A DNA stretch of 64,000 bases, taken from Citrobacter sp. R56 (GTDB taxonomy: Bacteria > Pseudomonadota > Gammaproteobacteria > Enterobacterales > Enterobacteriaceae). The position numbers were made by a program, and so were the translations under genes. Location of the stretch: the NCBI RefSeq assembly GCF_016811995.1, contig NZ_CP069159.1, positions 310,001-374,000 of the forward strand. The letters run 5' to 3'. How positions within the stretch are numbered: the stretch's first letter is position 1; the number at the start of each line of letters is the position of its first letter. Positions 9,231-18,758 of the stretch are shown here, piece after piece. Below the pieces are notes generated by a model. The model was not told where the DNA came from. It saw nothing but the letters and a program-made list of their open reading frames with translations, and made no database searches.

Positions 9231-10380
9231 CGTTCCGGTGGCTCAGGTATTGCAGGCGCTTGCTGAACAAGAGCGGAAAAATATGGTGATCTCGCCGGAT
9301 GTAAGTGGCTCGGTGTCACTCCATCTGACGGATGTACCGTGGACGCTGGCGCTGCAAACCGTTGCGAAAAGCGCCGGACTGGTATTACGCCAGGAAGGGG
9401 CGATTTTGCATGTTCAGACGGCGGCCTGGCAGCAAGAAATGATGGCGCGTCAGGAGGATGAACGGGCGCAGCAGCAGGCAACACTGCCACTGGAAAACCG
9501 CAATATTTCTTTGCAATATGCCGATGCGGCAGAGTTGGCGAAAGTCGGCGAAAAACTGCTGAGTGCAAAAGGCAGCATCACGGTGGATAAGCGTACCAAC
9601 AGGCTATTGCTTCGCGATAACACTGTTGCGTTGGCCACGTTAGAGAAATGGGTGGAACAGATGGACTTGCCCGTCGCGCAGGTTGAACTGGCTGCGCATA
9701 TTGTCACCATTAACGAAAAAAGTTTACGTGAGCTGGGCGTTAAATGGACGCTTGCGGATGCCCAGCAGGCAGGAGGCGTGGGAGATGTGACCACGATGAC
9801 CACCGATCTCTCCGTTGCCACGGCGACGACGCGCGTGGGATTTAACATCGGACGCATTAACGGGCGACTGTTGGATCTTGAGCTTTCGGCGCTGGAGCAA
9901 AAACAGCAACTCGATATTATCGCCAGCCCACGTCTGCTCGCTTCGCATTTACAACCGGCCAGTATCAAGCAGGGGAGTGAGATCCCCTATCAGGTTTCCA
10001 GCGGTGAAAGCGGCGCGACCTCTGTGGAATTTAAAGAAGCGGTGTTGGGGATGGAGGTGACGCCTACGGTGTTACAGAAAGGGCGCATTCGTTTGAAGTT
10101 ACGGATTAGTCAGAATATGCCCGGCCAGGTGTTGCAACAGGCGGATGGCGAAGTGCTGGCCATCGATAAGCAGGAGATCGAAACCCAGGTCGAGGTGAAA
10201 AACGGTGAAACGTTGGCGCTGGGCGGTATTTTTTCTCAAAAGAAAAAATCAGGCAAGGATAGTGTCCCGCTGCTAGGGGATATTCCCTGGCTCGGCCATT
10301 TTTTTAGCCACGATGGTAAAGAAGATGAACGACGTGAACTGGTGGTGTTCATCACGCCCAGGCTGGTATCGACAGAGTGA
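9142..10380 (+). CDS. hofQ: HofQ, outer-membrane secretin for DNA uptake
   Basis: A 412-residue secretin starting MKLWIAATLM after AAGGAG (9130-9135). It has a signal peptide (to about AQA, residue 18), N-terminal STN/N0-type and N1 domains (VTLMVDDVPVAQVLQALA; NRNISLQYADAAELAKV), and the C-terminal secretin core (IIASPRLLA, SGESGATSVEFKEAVLGMEVTPTV, VPLLGDIPWLGHFF). It would form the outer-membrane channel of the hof system. It is short compared with pilus secretins near 700 residues because it lacks the AMIN region. Confidence 0.92.
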   Translation: MKLWIAATLMIIMQTAQAGKTQNVTLMVDDVPVAQVLQALAEQERKNMVISPDVSGSVSLHLTDVPWTLALQTVAKSAGLVLRQEGAILHVQTAAWQQEMMARQEDERAQQQATLPLENRNISLQYADAAELAKVGEKLLSAKGSITVDKRTNRLLLRDNTVALATLEKWVEQMDLPVAQVELAAHIVTINEKSLRELGVKWTLADAQQAGGVGDVTTMTTDLSVATATTRVGFNIGRINGRLLDLELSALEQKQQLDIIASPRLLASHLQPASIKQGSEIPYQVSSGESGATSVEFKEAVLGMEVTPTVLQKGRIRLKLRISQNMPGQVLQQADGEVLAIDKQEIETQVEVKNGETLALGGIFSQKKKSGKDSVPLLGDIPWLGHFFSHDGKEDERRELVVFITPRLVSTE

Positions 10381-10785
10381 TTTATGCATAAAATACCGTT
10401 GTTTTTACGCTGAACACGTTTCAGGGATTTGACGTGGGGGTGTATTTAGCATACAAGGAGTACCGATTTGAGAGTCAGTACTTTTCGTTGCTTACGCACC
10501 CGTGATTACTCTTCGCCTTTCAAGCGGCAAAATAGTTGGCTGGTTTCGTGTTATCTGACTTCGCGATACGTCGCTGGGTCTGGTGTTTATGAGACTGCTG
10601 GTTTGTCGCGACCGGAAATGCACGGGGTTTGGTAATTTATTCAGTTGCCAAACCTGCTTGAGTATTGAGATAATTTTCAACCTGACTCTCGCAATATCTT
10701 ATGAGGTTTCAGTTCATGTCCTGCTGCGCTGGGTATCTGCGAAGCGGGTTTATCATTAACGAATAGTCTTAGTAGTACCGAAAAA
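10381..10785 (+). promoter_or_regulatory. 405-bp leader region upstream of aroK
   Basis: This is the upstream region of the aroK-trpS superoperon. In E. coli the corresponding region is known to hold the aroK promoters. Here it is fairly AT-rich and contains a candidate small ORF (10468-10635) with a good ribosome-binding site. I saw no clear terminator for hofQ and could not define promoter boxes unambiguously. Confidence 0.55.
10468..10635 (+). CDS. Candidate 55-codon small ORF in the aroK leader
   Basis: A TTG at 10468 lies seven bases after a perfect AAGGAG (10455-10460) and opens a 55-codon frame that ends with TAA at 10633-10635. The predicted peptide begins MRVSTFRCLRTRD and ends RPEMHGVW. 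It is basic, has no transmembrane segment, and is rich in aromatic residues (eight F/Y/W). I do not recognise it. Support is limited to the ribosome-binding site and position; the alternative is a chance ORF in an untranslated leader. Confidence 0.35.
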   Translation: MRVSTFRCLRTRDYSSPFKRQNSWLVSCYLTSRYVAGSGVYETAGLSRPEMHGVW

Positions 10786-11307
10786 ATGGCAGAGAAACGC
10801 AATATCTTTCTGGTTGGGCCTATGGGTGCCGGAAAAAGCACTATTGGGCGCCAGTTAGCTCAACAACTCAATATGGAATTTTACGATTCTGATCAAGAGA
10901 TTGAGAAACGAACCGGAGCTGATGTGGGCTGGGTCTTCGATGTAGAAGGTGAAGACGGCTTCCGCGATCGTGAAGAGAAAGTCATCAACGAGTTGACGGA
11001 AAAGCAGGGTATTGTGCTGGCAACCGGCGGTGGCTCTGTAAAATCACGTGAAACCCGTAATCGTCTCTCCGCGCGTGGCGTCGTGGTCTATCTTGAAACG
11101 ACGATCGAAAAACAACTTGCGCGTACGCAGCGCGATAAAAAACGTCCGCTGTTGCAGGTCGAAGCTCCGCCTCGTGAAGTTCTGGAAGCGTTGGCCGACG
11201 AACGCAATCCTCTGTATGAAGAGATTGCAGACGTGACCATTCGTACCGACGATCAGAGCGCCAAAGTCGTAGCAAACCAGATTATTCACATGCTGGAAAG
11301 CAACTGA
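10786..11307 (+). CDS. aroK: Shikimate kinase I
   Basis: A 173-residue P-loop kinase: Walker [10 protein letters not shown] (residues 11-19), the shikimate-binding [11 protein letters not shown] segment and the TGGGSV motif. It phosphorylates shikimate with ATP in the chorismate pathway. It is the first gene of the aroK-aroB-damX-dam-rpe-gph-trpS superoperon. The start codon has only a weak ribosome-binding site (it is preceded by GTAGTACCGAAAAA). Confidence 0.97.
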   Translation: MAEKRNIFLVGPMGAGKSTIGRQLAQQLNMEFYDSDQEIEKRTGADVGWVFDVEGEDGFRDREEKVINELTEKQGIVLATGGGSVKSRETRNRLSARGVVVYLETTIEKQLARTQRDKKRPLLQVEAPPREVLEALADERNPLYEEIADVTIRTDDQSAKVVANQIIHMLESN

Positions 11308-11364
11308 TTCTGGCTTAATACACACTTGCCTGCGGGTACAAGCCATTAAGGTGGATATCGCGTC

Positions 11365-12453
11365 ATGGAGAGGATTACAGTCACTCTCGGGGAACGTAGT
11401 TACCCTATCACCATCGCGGCTGGTTTGTTTAACGAACCAGCTTCATTCTTACCGCTGAAATCGGGCGAGCAGGTTATGTTGGTGACCAACGAAACCCTGG
11501 CTCCTCTTTATCTTGATAAGATTCGCGACGTACTTGAACAGGCGGGTGTTAACGTTGATAGCGTTATTCTTCCCGATGGCGAGCAGTATAAAAGCCTGAC
11601 GGTGCTTGATACGGTCTTTACGGCCCTGCTGCAAAAACCGCACGGTCGCGATACCACGCTTGTAGCCCTCGGTGGCGGCGTGATTGGCGATCTGACCGGT
11701 TTTGCGGCGGCGAGCTATCAGCGCGGCGTTCGTTTTATCCAGGTTCCAACAACCCTGTTGTCTCAGGTTGACTCCTCCGTTGGCGGGAAAACCGCTGTAA
11801 ACCATCCCCTCGGTAAAAACATGATTGGCGCGTTCTACCAGCCTGCTTCCGTGGTGGTGGATCTCGACTGTCTGAAAACGCTTCCTGCGCGTGAACTGGC
11901 TTCGGGTCTGGCGGAAGTGATCAAATACGGCATCATTCTGGATGGGGCGTTCTTTACCTGGCTGGAGGATAATCTGGATGCGCTGTTGCGTCTGGATGGC
12001 GCAGCGATGGCGTACTGTATTCGCCGTTGTTGTGAGCTGAAAGCAGAAGTTGTTGCCGCAGACGAGCGAGAAATGGGCTTACGTGCTTTACTGAATCTGG
12101 GGCACACGTTTGGCCATGCTATCGAAGCCGAAATGGGTTATGGCAATTGGTTACATGGTGAAGCGGTCGCTGCAGGTATGGTGATGGCTGCTCGCACGTC
12201 AGAACGTCTGGGTCAGTTTAATGCAACTGACACACAGCGTATTATTACGCTGCTTGCGCGTGCTGGCTTACCTGTTAACGGACCCCGCGAGATGTCCGCG
12301 CAGGCTTATTTGCCGCACATGCTGCGTGATAAAAAAGTGTTGGCGGGTGAAATGCGTTTAATTCTCCCGTTGGCAATAGGGAAGAGTGAAGTTCGCGGCG
12401 GAGTGTCGCACGAGGTGGTTCTTAGCGCGATTGCTGATTGTCAGCAGGCGTAA
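11365..12453 (+). CDS. aroB: 3-dehydroquinate synthase
   Basis: A 362-residue enzyme converting DAHP to 3-dehydroquinate using NAD and a divalent metal. Visible family blocks are the NAD-binding [20 protein letters not shown] and [20 protein letters not shown] regions and metal ligands in LAEVIKYG (Glu), [12 protein letters not shown] (His) and NWLHGEAVA (His). It acts one step before dehydroquinase, upstream of the AroK step. It lies 57 bp after aroK in the same operon. Full length for the family. Confidence 0.98.
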   Translation: MERITVTLGERSYPITIAAGLFNEPASFLPLKSGEQVMLVTNETLAPLYLDKIRDVLEQAGVNVDSVILPDGEQYKSLTVLDTVFTALLQKPHGRDTTLVALGGGVIGDLTGFAAASYQRGVRFIQVPTTLLSQVDSSVGGKTAVNHPLGKNMIGAFYQPASVVVDLDCLKTLPARELASGLAEVIKYGIILDGAFFTWLEDNLDALLRLDGAAMAYCIRRCCELKAEVVAADEREMGLRALLNLGHTFGHAIEAEMGYGNWLHGEAVAAGMVMAARTSERLGQFNATDTQRIITLLARAGLPVNGPREMSAQAYLPHMLRDKKVLAGEMRLILPLAIGKSEVRGGVSHEVVLSAIADCQQA

Positions 12454-12543
12454 CAACAAGAAAGGTCAGACCGCAATTATTGGGTCTTTTAGCTTCAGGT
12501 TAACTGCAACGTTGTAAGCATTAACCTTTGAGTGGGGTGTTAA

Positions 12544-13872
12544 ATGGATGAATTCAAACCAGAAGACGAGCTGAAACCCGATCCCAGCGATCGTCGTACT
12601 GGTCGTTCTCGTCAATCTTCTGAACGTGGTGAGCCGCAGATCAACTTTGATGATGTTGATCTGGATGCGGACGATCATCGCCCGACACGTGCGCGTAAAG
12701 ACCGCAATGAGGAGCAAGATGTCGAGCCTGAAGAAGATTACGAATCCGATGATGATGCGGTGGATGATGACGAAGAACGTGTAGAGCGTCGTCCGCGCAA
12801 GCGCAAAAAAGCGGTCAGTAAACCGGCTTCCCGTCAGTACATGATGATGGGTGTTGGTGTTCTTGTCCTGCTACTGCTGATTATCGGAATCGGCTCCGCG
12901 CTGAAGGCACCTTCAACCTCCTCTTCAAGCGAGCAAACTGCTTCTGGCGAGAAGAGTATCGATCTTTCTGGCAATACCGCCGATCAAGCGAATGCAACCC
13001 AGCCTGCGCCGGGTGCAACATCTGCTGAGCAAACCGCCGGTACTGCACCGCAGCAAGAAGTTTCCTTGCCGCCAATTTCGTCCACGCCGACCGAAGGGCA
13101 AGCGCCTGCAGCGACCGAAGGTCAGCAACGTGTTGAAGTTCAGGGCGACCTGAACAATGCGCTCTCGCAGCCACAAAATCAGAGCCAGGTTAACAATGTG
13201 GTGGTTAACTCCACACTGCCGACTGAACCGGCCACGGTTGCGCCAATCCGCAACGGTAATGCGTCGCGTCAGGAGACAAAGGAACCTGCGGCTCCTGCCA
13301 CAACCACTCGTCCGGAACGCAAACAGGCCGTGATTGAGCCGAAGAAACCGCAGACGACAGCGAAAGCGACGGTAACTGAACCGAAACCTGTCGCTCAGGC
13401 AAAACGTACGGAACCAACGGCTCCGGCGACAACCGCGAAAGCCCCTGCAGCAACATCTGCACCGACAACAACGGTAGCCCCGAAAGCAACCGCCAGCACG
13501 ACGTCTGCGCCTGCTCAAACGACACAGCCTGCGCAAACTGCGCCGACGGCTGCAGCGACACCAAGCGCGGCCGGTGGGAAAAGTGCAGGCAACGTTGGGT
13601 CGTTAAAATCTGCACCGGGCAGCCATTACACCCTGCAGCTCAGCAGTTCTTCTAACTACGACAACCTGAACAGTTGGGCGAAGAAAGAGAACCTGAAAAA
13701 CTTTGTTGTGTATCAGACGACGCGTAACGGCCAACCGTGGTATGTTCTGGTCACGGGCGTGTATGCCTCGAAAGACGATGCGAAACGTGCGGTGTCTACG
13801 TTGCCAGCCGATGTGCAGGCGAAAAACCCGTGGGCAAAACCGTTGCATCAGGTTCAGGCCGATCTGAAGTAA
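12544..13872 (+). CDS. damX: Cell-division SPOR-domain protein DamX
   Basis: A 442-residue bitopic inner-membrane protein. An acidic cytoplasmic N-terminus (about residues 1-100, with [16 protein letters not shown]) leads to one transmembrane segment (about 100-122, [20 protein letters not shown]), a long low-complexity Ala/Pro/Thr/Gln periplasmic linker, and a C-terminal SPOR domain (about 356-440, [16 protein letters not shown]...[11 protein letters not shown]). SPOR domains bind denuded peptidoglycan at the division septum. The linker makes the protein slightly longer than the 428-residue E. coli form, as expected for a repeat-prone region. Confidence 0.96.
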   Translation: MDEFKPEDELKPDPSDRRTGRSRQSSERGEPQINFDDVDLDADDHRPTRARKDRNEEQDVEPEEDYESDDDAVDDDEERVERRPRKRKKAVSKPASRQYMMMGVGVLVLLLLIIGIGSALKAPSTSSSSEQTASGEKSIDLSGNTADQANATQPAPGATSAEQTAGTAPQQEVSLPPISSTPTEGQAPAATEGQQRVEVQGDLNNALSQPQNQSQVNNVVVNSTLPTEPATVAPIRNGNASRQETKEPAAPATTTRPERKQAVIEPKKPQTTAKATVTEPKPVAQAKRTEPTAPATTAKAPAATSAPTTTVAPKATASTTSAPAQTTQPAQTAPTAAATPSAAGGKSAGNVGSLKSAPGSHYTLQLSSSSNYDNLNSWAKKENLKNFVVYQTTRNGQPWYVLVTGVYASKDDAKRAVSTLPADVQAKNPWAKPLHQVQADLK

Positions 13873-13941
13873 TGTTATTAAAGCGCAGGATGCTGTCGGA
13901 GCTTTCTCCACAGCCGGAGAAGGTGTAATTAGTTAGTCAGC

Positions 13942-14784
13942 ATGAAAAAAAATCGCGCTTTTTTGAAGTGGGCAGGGGGAAAATACCCCCTGCTTGAAGA
14001 TATAAAACGGCATTTACCACCGGGTGAGTGTCTGGTTGAACCCTTCGTGGGTGCCGGGTCGGTGTTTCTCAACACCGACTTTTCTCGTTATATCCTCGCC
14101 GATATCAACAGCGACCTCATCAGTCTCTATAACATCGTGAAGTCACGTACCGATGCGTATGTGCAGGCTTCCCGTGAGCTGTTTACCCCTGAGACAAATC
14201 AGGCTGAGGTTTACTATCAGTTCCGCGAGGAATTCAACGCGTGCCAGGATCCGTTCCGCCGCGCGGTACTGTTTTTGTATCTGAACCGTTTTGGCTACAA
14301 CGGACTGTGCCGCTATAACCTGCGCGGGGAATTTAACGTGCCGTTTGGCCGTTACAAAAAGCCCTACTTCCCGGAAGCGGAGTTGTATCACTTTGCCGAA
14401 AAAGCGCAGAATGCAGAGTTCCATTGCCTCTCCTATGAAGAGTGTATGGATCGTGCGGATGCAGACTCTGTGGTCTATTGTGACCCGCCTTATGCGCCGC
14501 TTTCTGCGACGGCGAATTTTACCGCTTATCATACCAACAGCTTCAGCCCCAGAGAGCAGGCGCATCTGGCAGAGATGGCAGAAAAGCTGGTCAGTAAGCG
14601 GATCCCAGTGTTAATTTCGAACCATGACACGCCCGATACCCGTGAGTGGTACAAAGCGGCGAAACATTTTCAGGTTAAAGTGCGGCGCAGTATAAGCAGC
14701 AACGGCGGCACACGAAAAAAGGTGGACGAACTGCTGGCTCTGTACCAACCACAACCAGGAGTCGTTTCGCCCGCGAAAAAATAA
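13942..14784 (+). CDS. dam: DNA adenine methyltransferase (GATC)
   Basis: A 280-residue alpha-class N6-adenine methyltransferase. The AdoMet-binding motif is [12 protein letters not shown] with [11 protein letters not shown], and the catalytic motif DPPY is at residues 181-184. It methylates adenine in GATC and so serves mismatch repair, replication timing and gene control. It follows damX by 69 bp. Sequence similarity to E. coli Dam is lower in the C-terminal third ([11 protein letters not shown] region conserved, flanks variable), which is normal between genera. Confidence 0.98.
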   Translation: MKKNRAFLKWAGGKYPLLEDIKRHLPPGECLVEPFVGAGSVFLNTDFSRYILADINSDLISLYNIVKSRTDAYVQASRELFTPETNQAEVYYQFREEFNACQDPFRRAVLFLYLNRFGYNGLCRYNLRGEFNVPFGRYKKPYFPEAELYHFAEKAQNAEFHCLSYEECMDRADADSVVYCDPPYAPLSATANFTAYHTNSFSPREQAHLAEMAEKLVSKRIPVLISNHDTPDTREWYKAAKHFQVKVRRSISSNGGTRKKVDELLALYQPQPGVVSPAKK

Positions 14785-14801
14785 TTCTCAAGGAGAAGCG
14801 G

Positions 14802-15479
14802 ATGAAACAGTATTTGATTGCCCCCTCAATTCTGTCGGCTGATTTTGCTCGCCTGGGTGAGGACACCGCGAAAGCACTGACTGCCGGTGCTGATGTTGTG
14901 CATTTTGACGTCATGGACAACCACTATGTGCCGAACCTGACGATCGGACCCATGGTGCTGAAATCTCTGCGGAAATACGGTATTACCGCACCTATCGACG
15001 TGCATCTGATGGTGAAGCCGGTTGACCGTATTGTGCCTGATTTCGCCGCCGCAGGCGCCAACATCATTACTTTTCATCCGGAAGCCTCCGAACACGTCGA
15101 CCGCACCTTGCAACTGATTAAAGAGCACGGCTGCAAAGCCGGCCTGGTATTCAATCCGGCCACGCCGCTTAGCTATCTGGACTATGTAATGGACAAGCTG
15201 GATGTGATCCTGTTGATGTCCGTTAACCCGGGCTTCGGCGGTCAGTCCTTCATTCCACAGACGCTTGAGAAACTGCGCGAAGTGCGTCGTCGTATCGATG
15301 AATCCGGCTACGACATCCGTCTGGAAGTGGATGGCGGCGTTAAGGTGGACAACATCGGTGAAATCGCGTCGGCTGGCGCGGATATGTTTGTGGCAGGCTC
15401 CGCCATCTTCGATCAGCCAGACTACAAAAAAGTGATAGATGAAATGCGCCGTGAACTGGCGAAGGTAAGTCATGGATAA
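14802..15479 (+). CDS. rpe: Ribulose-phosphate 3-epimerase
   Basis: A 225-residue TIM-barrel enzyme of the pentose phosphate pathway interconverting ribulose 5-phosphate and xylulose 5-phosphate. Metal ligands are visible in [18 protein letters not shown] and VHLMV (His, Asp), with the phosphate-binding [12 protein letters not shown] and EVDGGV blocks. An AAGGAG site precedes the ATG. The end overlaps gph by 8 bp. Confidence 0.98.
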   Translation: MKQYLIAPSILSADFARLGEDTAKALTAGADVVHFDVMDNHYVPNLTIGPMVLKSLRKYGITAPIDVHLMVKPVDRIVPDFAAAGANIITFHPEASEHVDRTLQLIKEHGCKAGLVFNPATPLSYLDYVMDKLDVILLMSVNPGFGGQSFIPQTLEKLREVRRRIDESGYDIRLEVDGGVKVDNIGEIASAGADMFVAGSAIFDQPDYKKVIDEMRRELAKVSHG

Positions 15480-16230
15480 ATTGCAGAATATTCGGGGTGT
15501 TGCATTTGACCTCGACGGGACGCTGGTCGACAGCGCACCGGGATTAACCGCTGCGGTGGATATGGCGTTGTATGCGCTGGAACTGCCGACGGCAGGCGAA
15601 GAGCGCGTGATTACCTGGATTGGTAACGGCGCAGATGTGCTGATGGAACGCGCACTGACCTGGTCTCGCCAGGAACGTGCTATGCAGCGTAAAACAATGG
15701 GCAAACCGCCTGTTGATGACGACATCCCTGCTGAAGAACAGGTGCGTATTTTGCGTAAGCTGTTCGACCGTTATTATGCGGATGTGGCGCAAGAGGGGAC
15801 GTTCCTGTTCCCCAACGTAGTGGATACGCTGGGTGCGCTGCACGCTAACGGGTTGCCGTTAGGTCTGGTCACCAACAAGCCGACGCCGTTTGTTGCGCCT
15901 CTGCTGGAAGCGCTGGATATCGCCAAATATTTTAGCGTGGTCATCGGTGGTGACGACGTGCAGAACAAAAAACCGCATCCGGACCCGCTACTGCTCGTGG
16001 CGAGCCGCATGGGTATTGCGCCTGAGCAGATGCTTTTCGTGGGTGATTCACGAAATGACATTCAGGCCGCGGTTGCCGCAGGCTGTCCGTCTGTGGGACT
16101 TACCTATGGCTATAACTACGGTGAAGCGATTGACCTTAGCCAGCCAGACGTTGTTTATGACAGTATTAATGACCTTCTGCCCGCTCTCGGGCTTTTGCAA
16201 AGCGAAAATCAGGAATTGAAAAATGACTAA
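15472..16230 (+). CDS. gph: Phosphoglycolate phosphatase
   Basis: A 252-residue HAD hydrolase with motif [11 protein letters not shown] (about residues 12-21), motif II GLVTNKP, and the motif III/IV segment KKPHPDPLL...[12 protein letters not shown]. It removes 2-phosphoglycolate, which arises from DNA 3'-phosphoglycolate ends after oxidative damage. It overlaps rpe by 8 bp and trpS by 8 bp, so translation of the three is likely coupled. Confidence 0.97.
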   Translation: MDKLQNIRGVAFDLDGTLVDSAPGLTAAVDMALYALELPTAGEERVITWIGNGADVLMERALTWSRQERAMQRKTMGKPPVDDDIPAEEQVRILRKLFDRYYADVAQEGTFLFPNVVDTLGALHANGLPLGLVTNKPTPFVAPLLEALDIAKYFSVVIGGDDVQNKKPHPDPLLLVASRMGIAPEQMLFVGDSRNDIQAAVAAGCPSVGLTYGYNYGEAIDLSQPDVVYDSINDLLPALGLLQSENQELKND

Positions 16231-17227
16231 GCCCATCGTTTTTAGTGGCGCACAGCCCTCAGGTGAATTGACCATTGGCAACTACATGGGTGCGTTGCGT
16301 CAGTGGGTGAACATGCAAGATGATTTCCACTGCATCTACTGCATCGTTGACCAGCATGCCATCACCGTGCGTCAGGATGCGCAGCAGTTGCGTAAAGCGA
16401 CGCTGGATACGCTGGCGCTCTACCTTGCGTGCGGTATCGATCCTGAGAAAAGCACCATCTTCGTTCAGTCCCACGTGCCGGAACATGCACAACTGGGTTG
16501 GGCATTGAACTGCTACACCTATTTCGGCGAACTGAGCCGTATGACGCAGTTCAAAGATAAATCCGCGCGTTACGCAGAAAACATTAACGCCGGTCTTTTT
16601 GATTATCCGGTTCTGATGGCGGCGGACATTCTGCTGTACCAAACCAATCAGGTTCCGGTCGGTGAAGATCAGAAACAGCATCTGGAACTGAGCCGCGATA
16701 TCGCCCAGCGTTTTAACGCCATCTACGGCGATATCTTCAAAGTGCCAGAGCCGTTCATTCCGAAATCCGGCGCGCGCGTGATGTCGCTGCTGGAGCCAAC
16801 CAAAAAGATGTCTAAGTCGGACGACAACCGCAACAACGTGATCGGCCTGCTGGAAGACCCGAAATCCGTCGTGAAGAAAATCAAACGTGCGATGACCGAC
16901 TCCGAAGAGCCGCCGGTTGTGCGTTACGATGTGAAAGAAAAAGCGGGCGTGTCCAACCTGCTGGATATCCTCTCTGCAGTGACCGGCGAGAGCATTCCTG
17001 AACTGGAACAACGCTTTGAAGGCAAAATGTACGGTCATCTGAAAGGTGAAGTGGCGGATGCAGTTTCCGGCATGCTGACCGAACTGCAGGAGCGTTATCA
17101 CCGCTACCGCAATGATGAAGCTTTCCTGCAGAAAGTGATGAAAGAGGGTGCCGAAAAAGCCAGCGCCCGTGCTTCTGTCACCCTGAAAGCGGTGTACGAA
17201 GCGATCGGCTTTGTCGCGAAACCGTAA
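16223..17227 (+). CDS. trpS: Tryptophanyl-tRNA synthetase
   Basis: A 334-residue class I aminoacyl-tRNA synthetase. The HIGH-type motif appears as SGELTIGNY near the N-terminus and the KMSKS motif as KKMSKSDDN near residue 195. It charges tRNA-Trp. It is the last gene of the aroK superoperon and is followed directly by a strong terminator. Confidence 0.98.
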   Translation: MTKPIVFSGAQPSGELTIGNYMGALRQWVNMQDDFHCIYCIVDQHAITVRQDAQQLRKATLDTLALYLACGIDPEKSTIFVQSHVPEHAQLGWALNCYTYFGELSRMTQFKDKSARYAENINAGLFDYPVLMAADILLYQTNQVPVGEDQKQHLELSRDIAQRFNAIYGDIFKVPEPFIPKSGARVMSLLEPTKKMSKSDDNRNNVIGLLEDPKSVVKKIKRAMTDSEEPPVVRYDVKEKAGVSNLLDILSAVTGESIPELEQRFEGKMYGHLKGEVADAVSGMLTELQERYHRYRNDEAFLQKVMKEGAEKASARASVTLKAVYEAIGFVAKP

Positions 17228-17242
17228 TTCAATGATGTCGCT

Positions 17243-17270
17243 AAAAACCGGGTAAATCCCGGTTTTTTTT
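17243..17270 (+). terminator. Rho-independent terminator after trpS
   Basis: A perfect stem AAAAACCGGG / CCCGGTTTTT with a five-base loop (TAAAT) is followed by more T residues. It closes the aroK-trpS operon. Confidence 0.93.
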
Positions 17271-17340
17271 CGCCTGTCGTTTATGTGACCAATAAAAACT
17301 GTGAAGCGCCTCGCCGTTTGCACATCTCATCATTGCGCTA

Positions 17341-17388
17341 TATATTCAATTTAATGAAGATATAAATATTCAATTTACTGAAAATATA
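17341..17388. promoter_or_regulatory. Two tandem dyad operators abutting the yhfZ start
   Basis: Two copies of a dyad lie 24 bp apart: TATATTCA-N6-TGAAGATATA (17341-17364) and TAAATATTCA-N6-TGAAAATATA (17363-17388). The second runs into the yhfZ start codon. A third, perfect copy occurs between yhfY and yhfX. The shared half-site and the identical six-base spacer suggest binding sites for one dimeric regulator. The encoded HTH protein YhfZ is the obvious candidate, but this is inference. Confidence 0.6.
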
Positions 17389-18296
17389 TGATGCGTCGGA
17401 CATTTATCAAGAAAGAAGGGGTTGTCTTAACAACTCTGGCCCGTTACCTGTTGGGTGAAAAGTGTGGTAACCGTTTGAAAACCATAGATGAACTGGCAAA
17501 TGAATGCCACTCATCTGTCGGATTAACGCAGGCTGCGCTGAAAACGCTTGAATCCTCAGGGGCAATCCGCATTGAGCGTCGCGGGCGTAATGGTAGTTTC
17601 CTGGTAGAAATGGATAACAAAACGCTGTTGACGCATGTGGATATCAACAACGTGGTATGTGCCATGCCGTTGCCTTATACCCGTCTGTACGAAGGGTTGG
17701 CGAGCGGTCTGAAAGCGCAATTTGAGGGGATCCCCTTTTATTACGCGCACATGCGTGGGGCAGATATTCGTGTGGAATGTTTACTGAACGGCGTCTATGA
17801 CATGGCGGTGGTCTCCCGTCTGGCGGCAGACAGTTATCTGGCGCAGAACGGGTTACGCATTGCGCTGGAACTGGGGCCACATACTTATGTGGGCGAGCAT
17901 CAGCTCATTTGTCGCAAAGGTGAGGCTGAACATGTGAAACGCGTGGGTCTGGATAACCGCTCGGCGGACCAGAAAATCATGACGGAAGCGTGTTTTGGCG
18001 ACAGTGACGTGGAGTTGATCGACCTTTCCTACCACGAAAGCCTTCAGCGTATTGTGAAAGGAGACGTGGATGCGGTGATCTGGAACGTCGTGGCGGATGC
18101 TGAACTGGCGATGCTGGGATTAGAAGCGACCCCGCTCACCCGCGATCCCCGATTCTTACAGGCAACGGAAGCCGTCGTACTGACGCGCGCGGATGATTAT
18201 CCGATGCAGCAATTACTGCGTGCGGTGGTGGACAAACAGGCGCTGCTCGCCCACCAGCAACGGGTGGTTAAAGGTGAGCAGGAACCCAGCTATTAA
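17388..18296 (+). CDS. yhfZ: YhfZ, GntR/HTH-type putative regulator of the yhf operon
   Basis: A 302-residue protein with an N-terminal winged-helix-like DNA-binding region (about residues 10-68: RLKTIDELANECHSSVGLTQ...RIERRGRNGSFLVEM) and a C-terminal domain (about 75-290) that resembles a periplasmic-binding-protein-like ligand sensor (PYTRLYEGLASGLKAQFEG, YDMAVVSRLAADSYL, DVDAVIWNVVADAEL). It heads an eight-gene operon and probably regulates it. The ATG sits at the edge of a dyad operator and has no ribosome-binding site; the next codon is also ATG. The ligand is unknown. Confidence 0.85.
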   Translation: MMRRTFIKKEGVVLTTLARYLLGEKCGNRLKTIDELANECHSSVGLTQAALKTLESSGAIRIERRGRNGSFLVEMDNKTLLTHVDINNVVCAMPLPYTRLYEGLASGLKAQFEGIPFYYAHMRGADIRVECLLNGVYDMAVVSRLAADSYLAQNGLRIALELGPHTYVGEHQLICRKGEAEHVKRVGLDNRSADQKIMTEACFGDSDVELIDLSYHESLQRIVKGDVDAVIWNVVADAELAMLGLEATPLTRDPRFLQATEAVVLTRADDYPMQQLLRAVVDKQALLAHQQRVVKGEQEPSY

Positions 18297-18311
18297 GTTA
18301 AGGGCGTTTTG

Positions 18312-18674
18312 ATGGAATACCGACTGAACCTGCTATGCGAAGCGGGTGTGATTGATAAGGATATCTGCAGCGGCATGCTGCAGGTTGTTGAACGGTTGAG
18401 CAATGAGTGGCATCTGCCGGTTCACTCCGAGCAAGGGACGATGGCGATGACGCACATGGCGAGCGCGTTAATGCGCAGCCGCCGTGGGGAAGTGATTGGG
18501 CCGCTGGATGACGAATTACTGGCTGAAATGGCGCAATCAAACCTCTGGCCAACCATTTTGCTGGTACACCAGGCATTGCTGAAAGAGTTTGCGGTGACGC
18601 TTCATGAAAATGAAGAGGGGTATCTGCTGGCGAACCTGTACGGATTGTGGATGGCGGCAGAAGAAGGCGTTTGA
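18312..18674 (+). CDS. yhfY: YhfY, PRD-domain-like protein
   Basis: A 120-residue protein (MEYRLNLLCEAGVIDKDIC...) that resembles a stand-alone PTS regulation domain. It has candidate conserved histidines in MTHMASALMRSRRGE and LLVHQALL. PRDs are usually phosphorylated by PTS proteins and modulate regulators. As a stand-alone PRD next to YhfZ it may tune that regulator; this is inference. It starts 16 bp after yhfZ; an in-frame TTG one codon upstream is less likely than the ATG. Confidence 0.8.
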   Translation: MEYRLNLLCEAGVIDKDICSGMLQVVERLSNEWHLPVHSEQGTMAMTHMASALMRSRRGEVIGPLDDELLAEMAQSNLWPTILLVHQALLKEFAVTLHENEEGYLLANLYGLWMAAEEGV

Positions 18675-18693
18675 AAGAGATGGAATAGCAATG

Positions 18694-18739
18694 TCCTTCA
18701 CCTTAAATATTCAAAAAAATGAATATTTAAGGTGAAGGA
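18694..18739. repeat. Perfect 20-bp inverted repeat between yhfY and yhfX
   Basis: The arms 18694-18713 and 18720-18739 are exactly complementary over 20 bp and are separated by six A residues. The inner part reads TTAAATATTCA-A6-TGAATATTTAA, the same dyad found twice in front of yhfZ. In RNA it would fold into a very stable hairpin, but no T-run follows, so it does not look like a terminator. It ends 19 bp before the yhfX start codon and could act as an internal operator, an mRNA-processing or stability hairpin, or both. Confidence 0.85.
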
Positions 18740-18758
18740 TTGGAAACGAGGCTAAAAG

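Noticed and set aside
13400-13600. Repeat-like Ala/Thr/Pro coding stretch in damX
   Set aside because: A normal low-complexity linker of DamX, not a DNA repeat of separate interest.
16259-17323. 354-codon minus-strand frame across trpS
   Set aside because: Covers trpS and its terminator; the product has no family resemblance.
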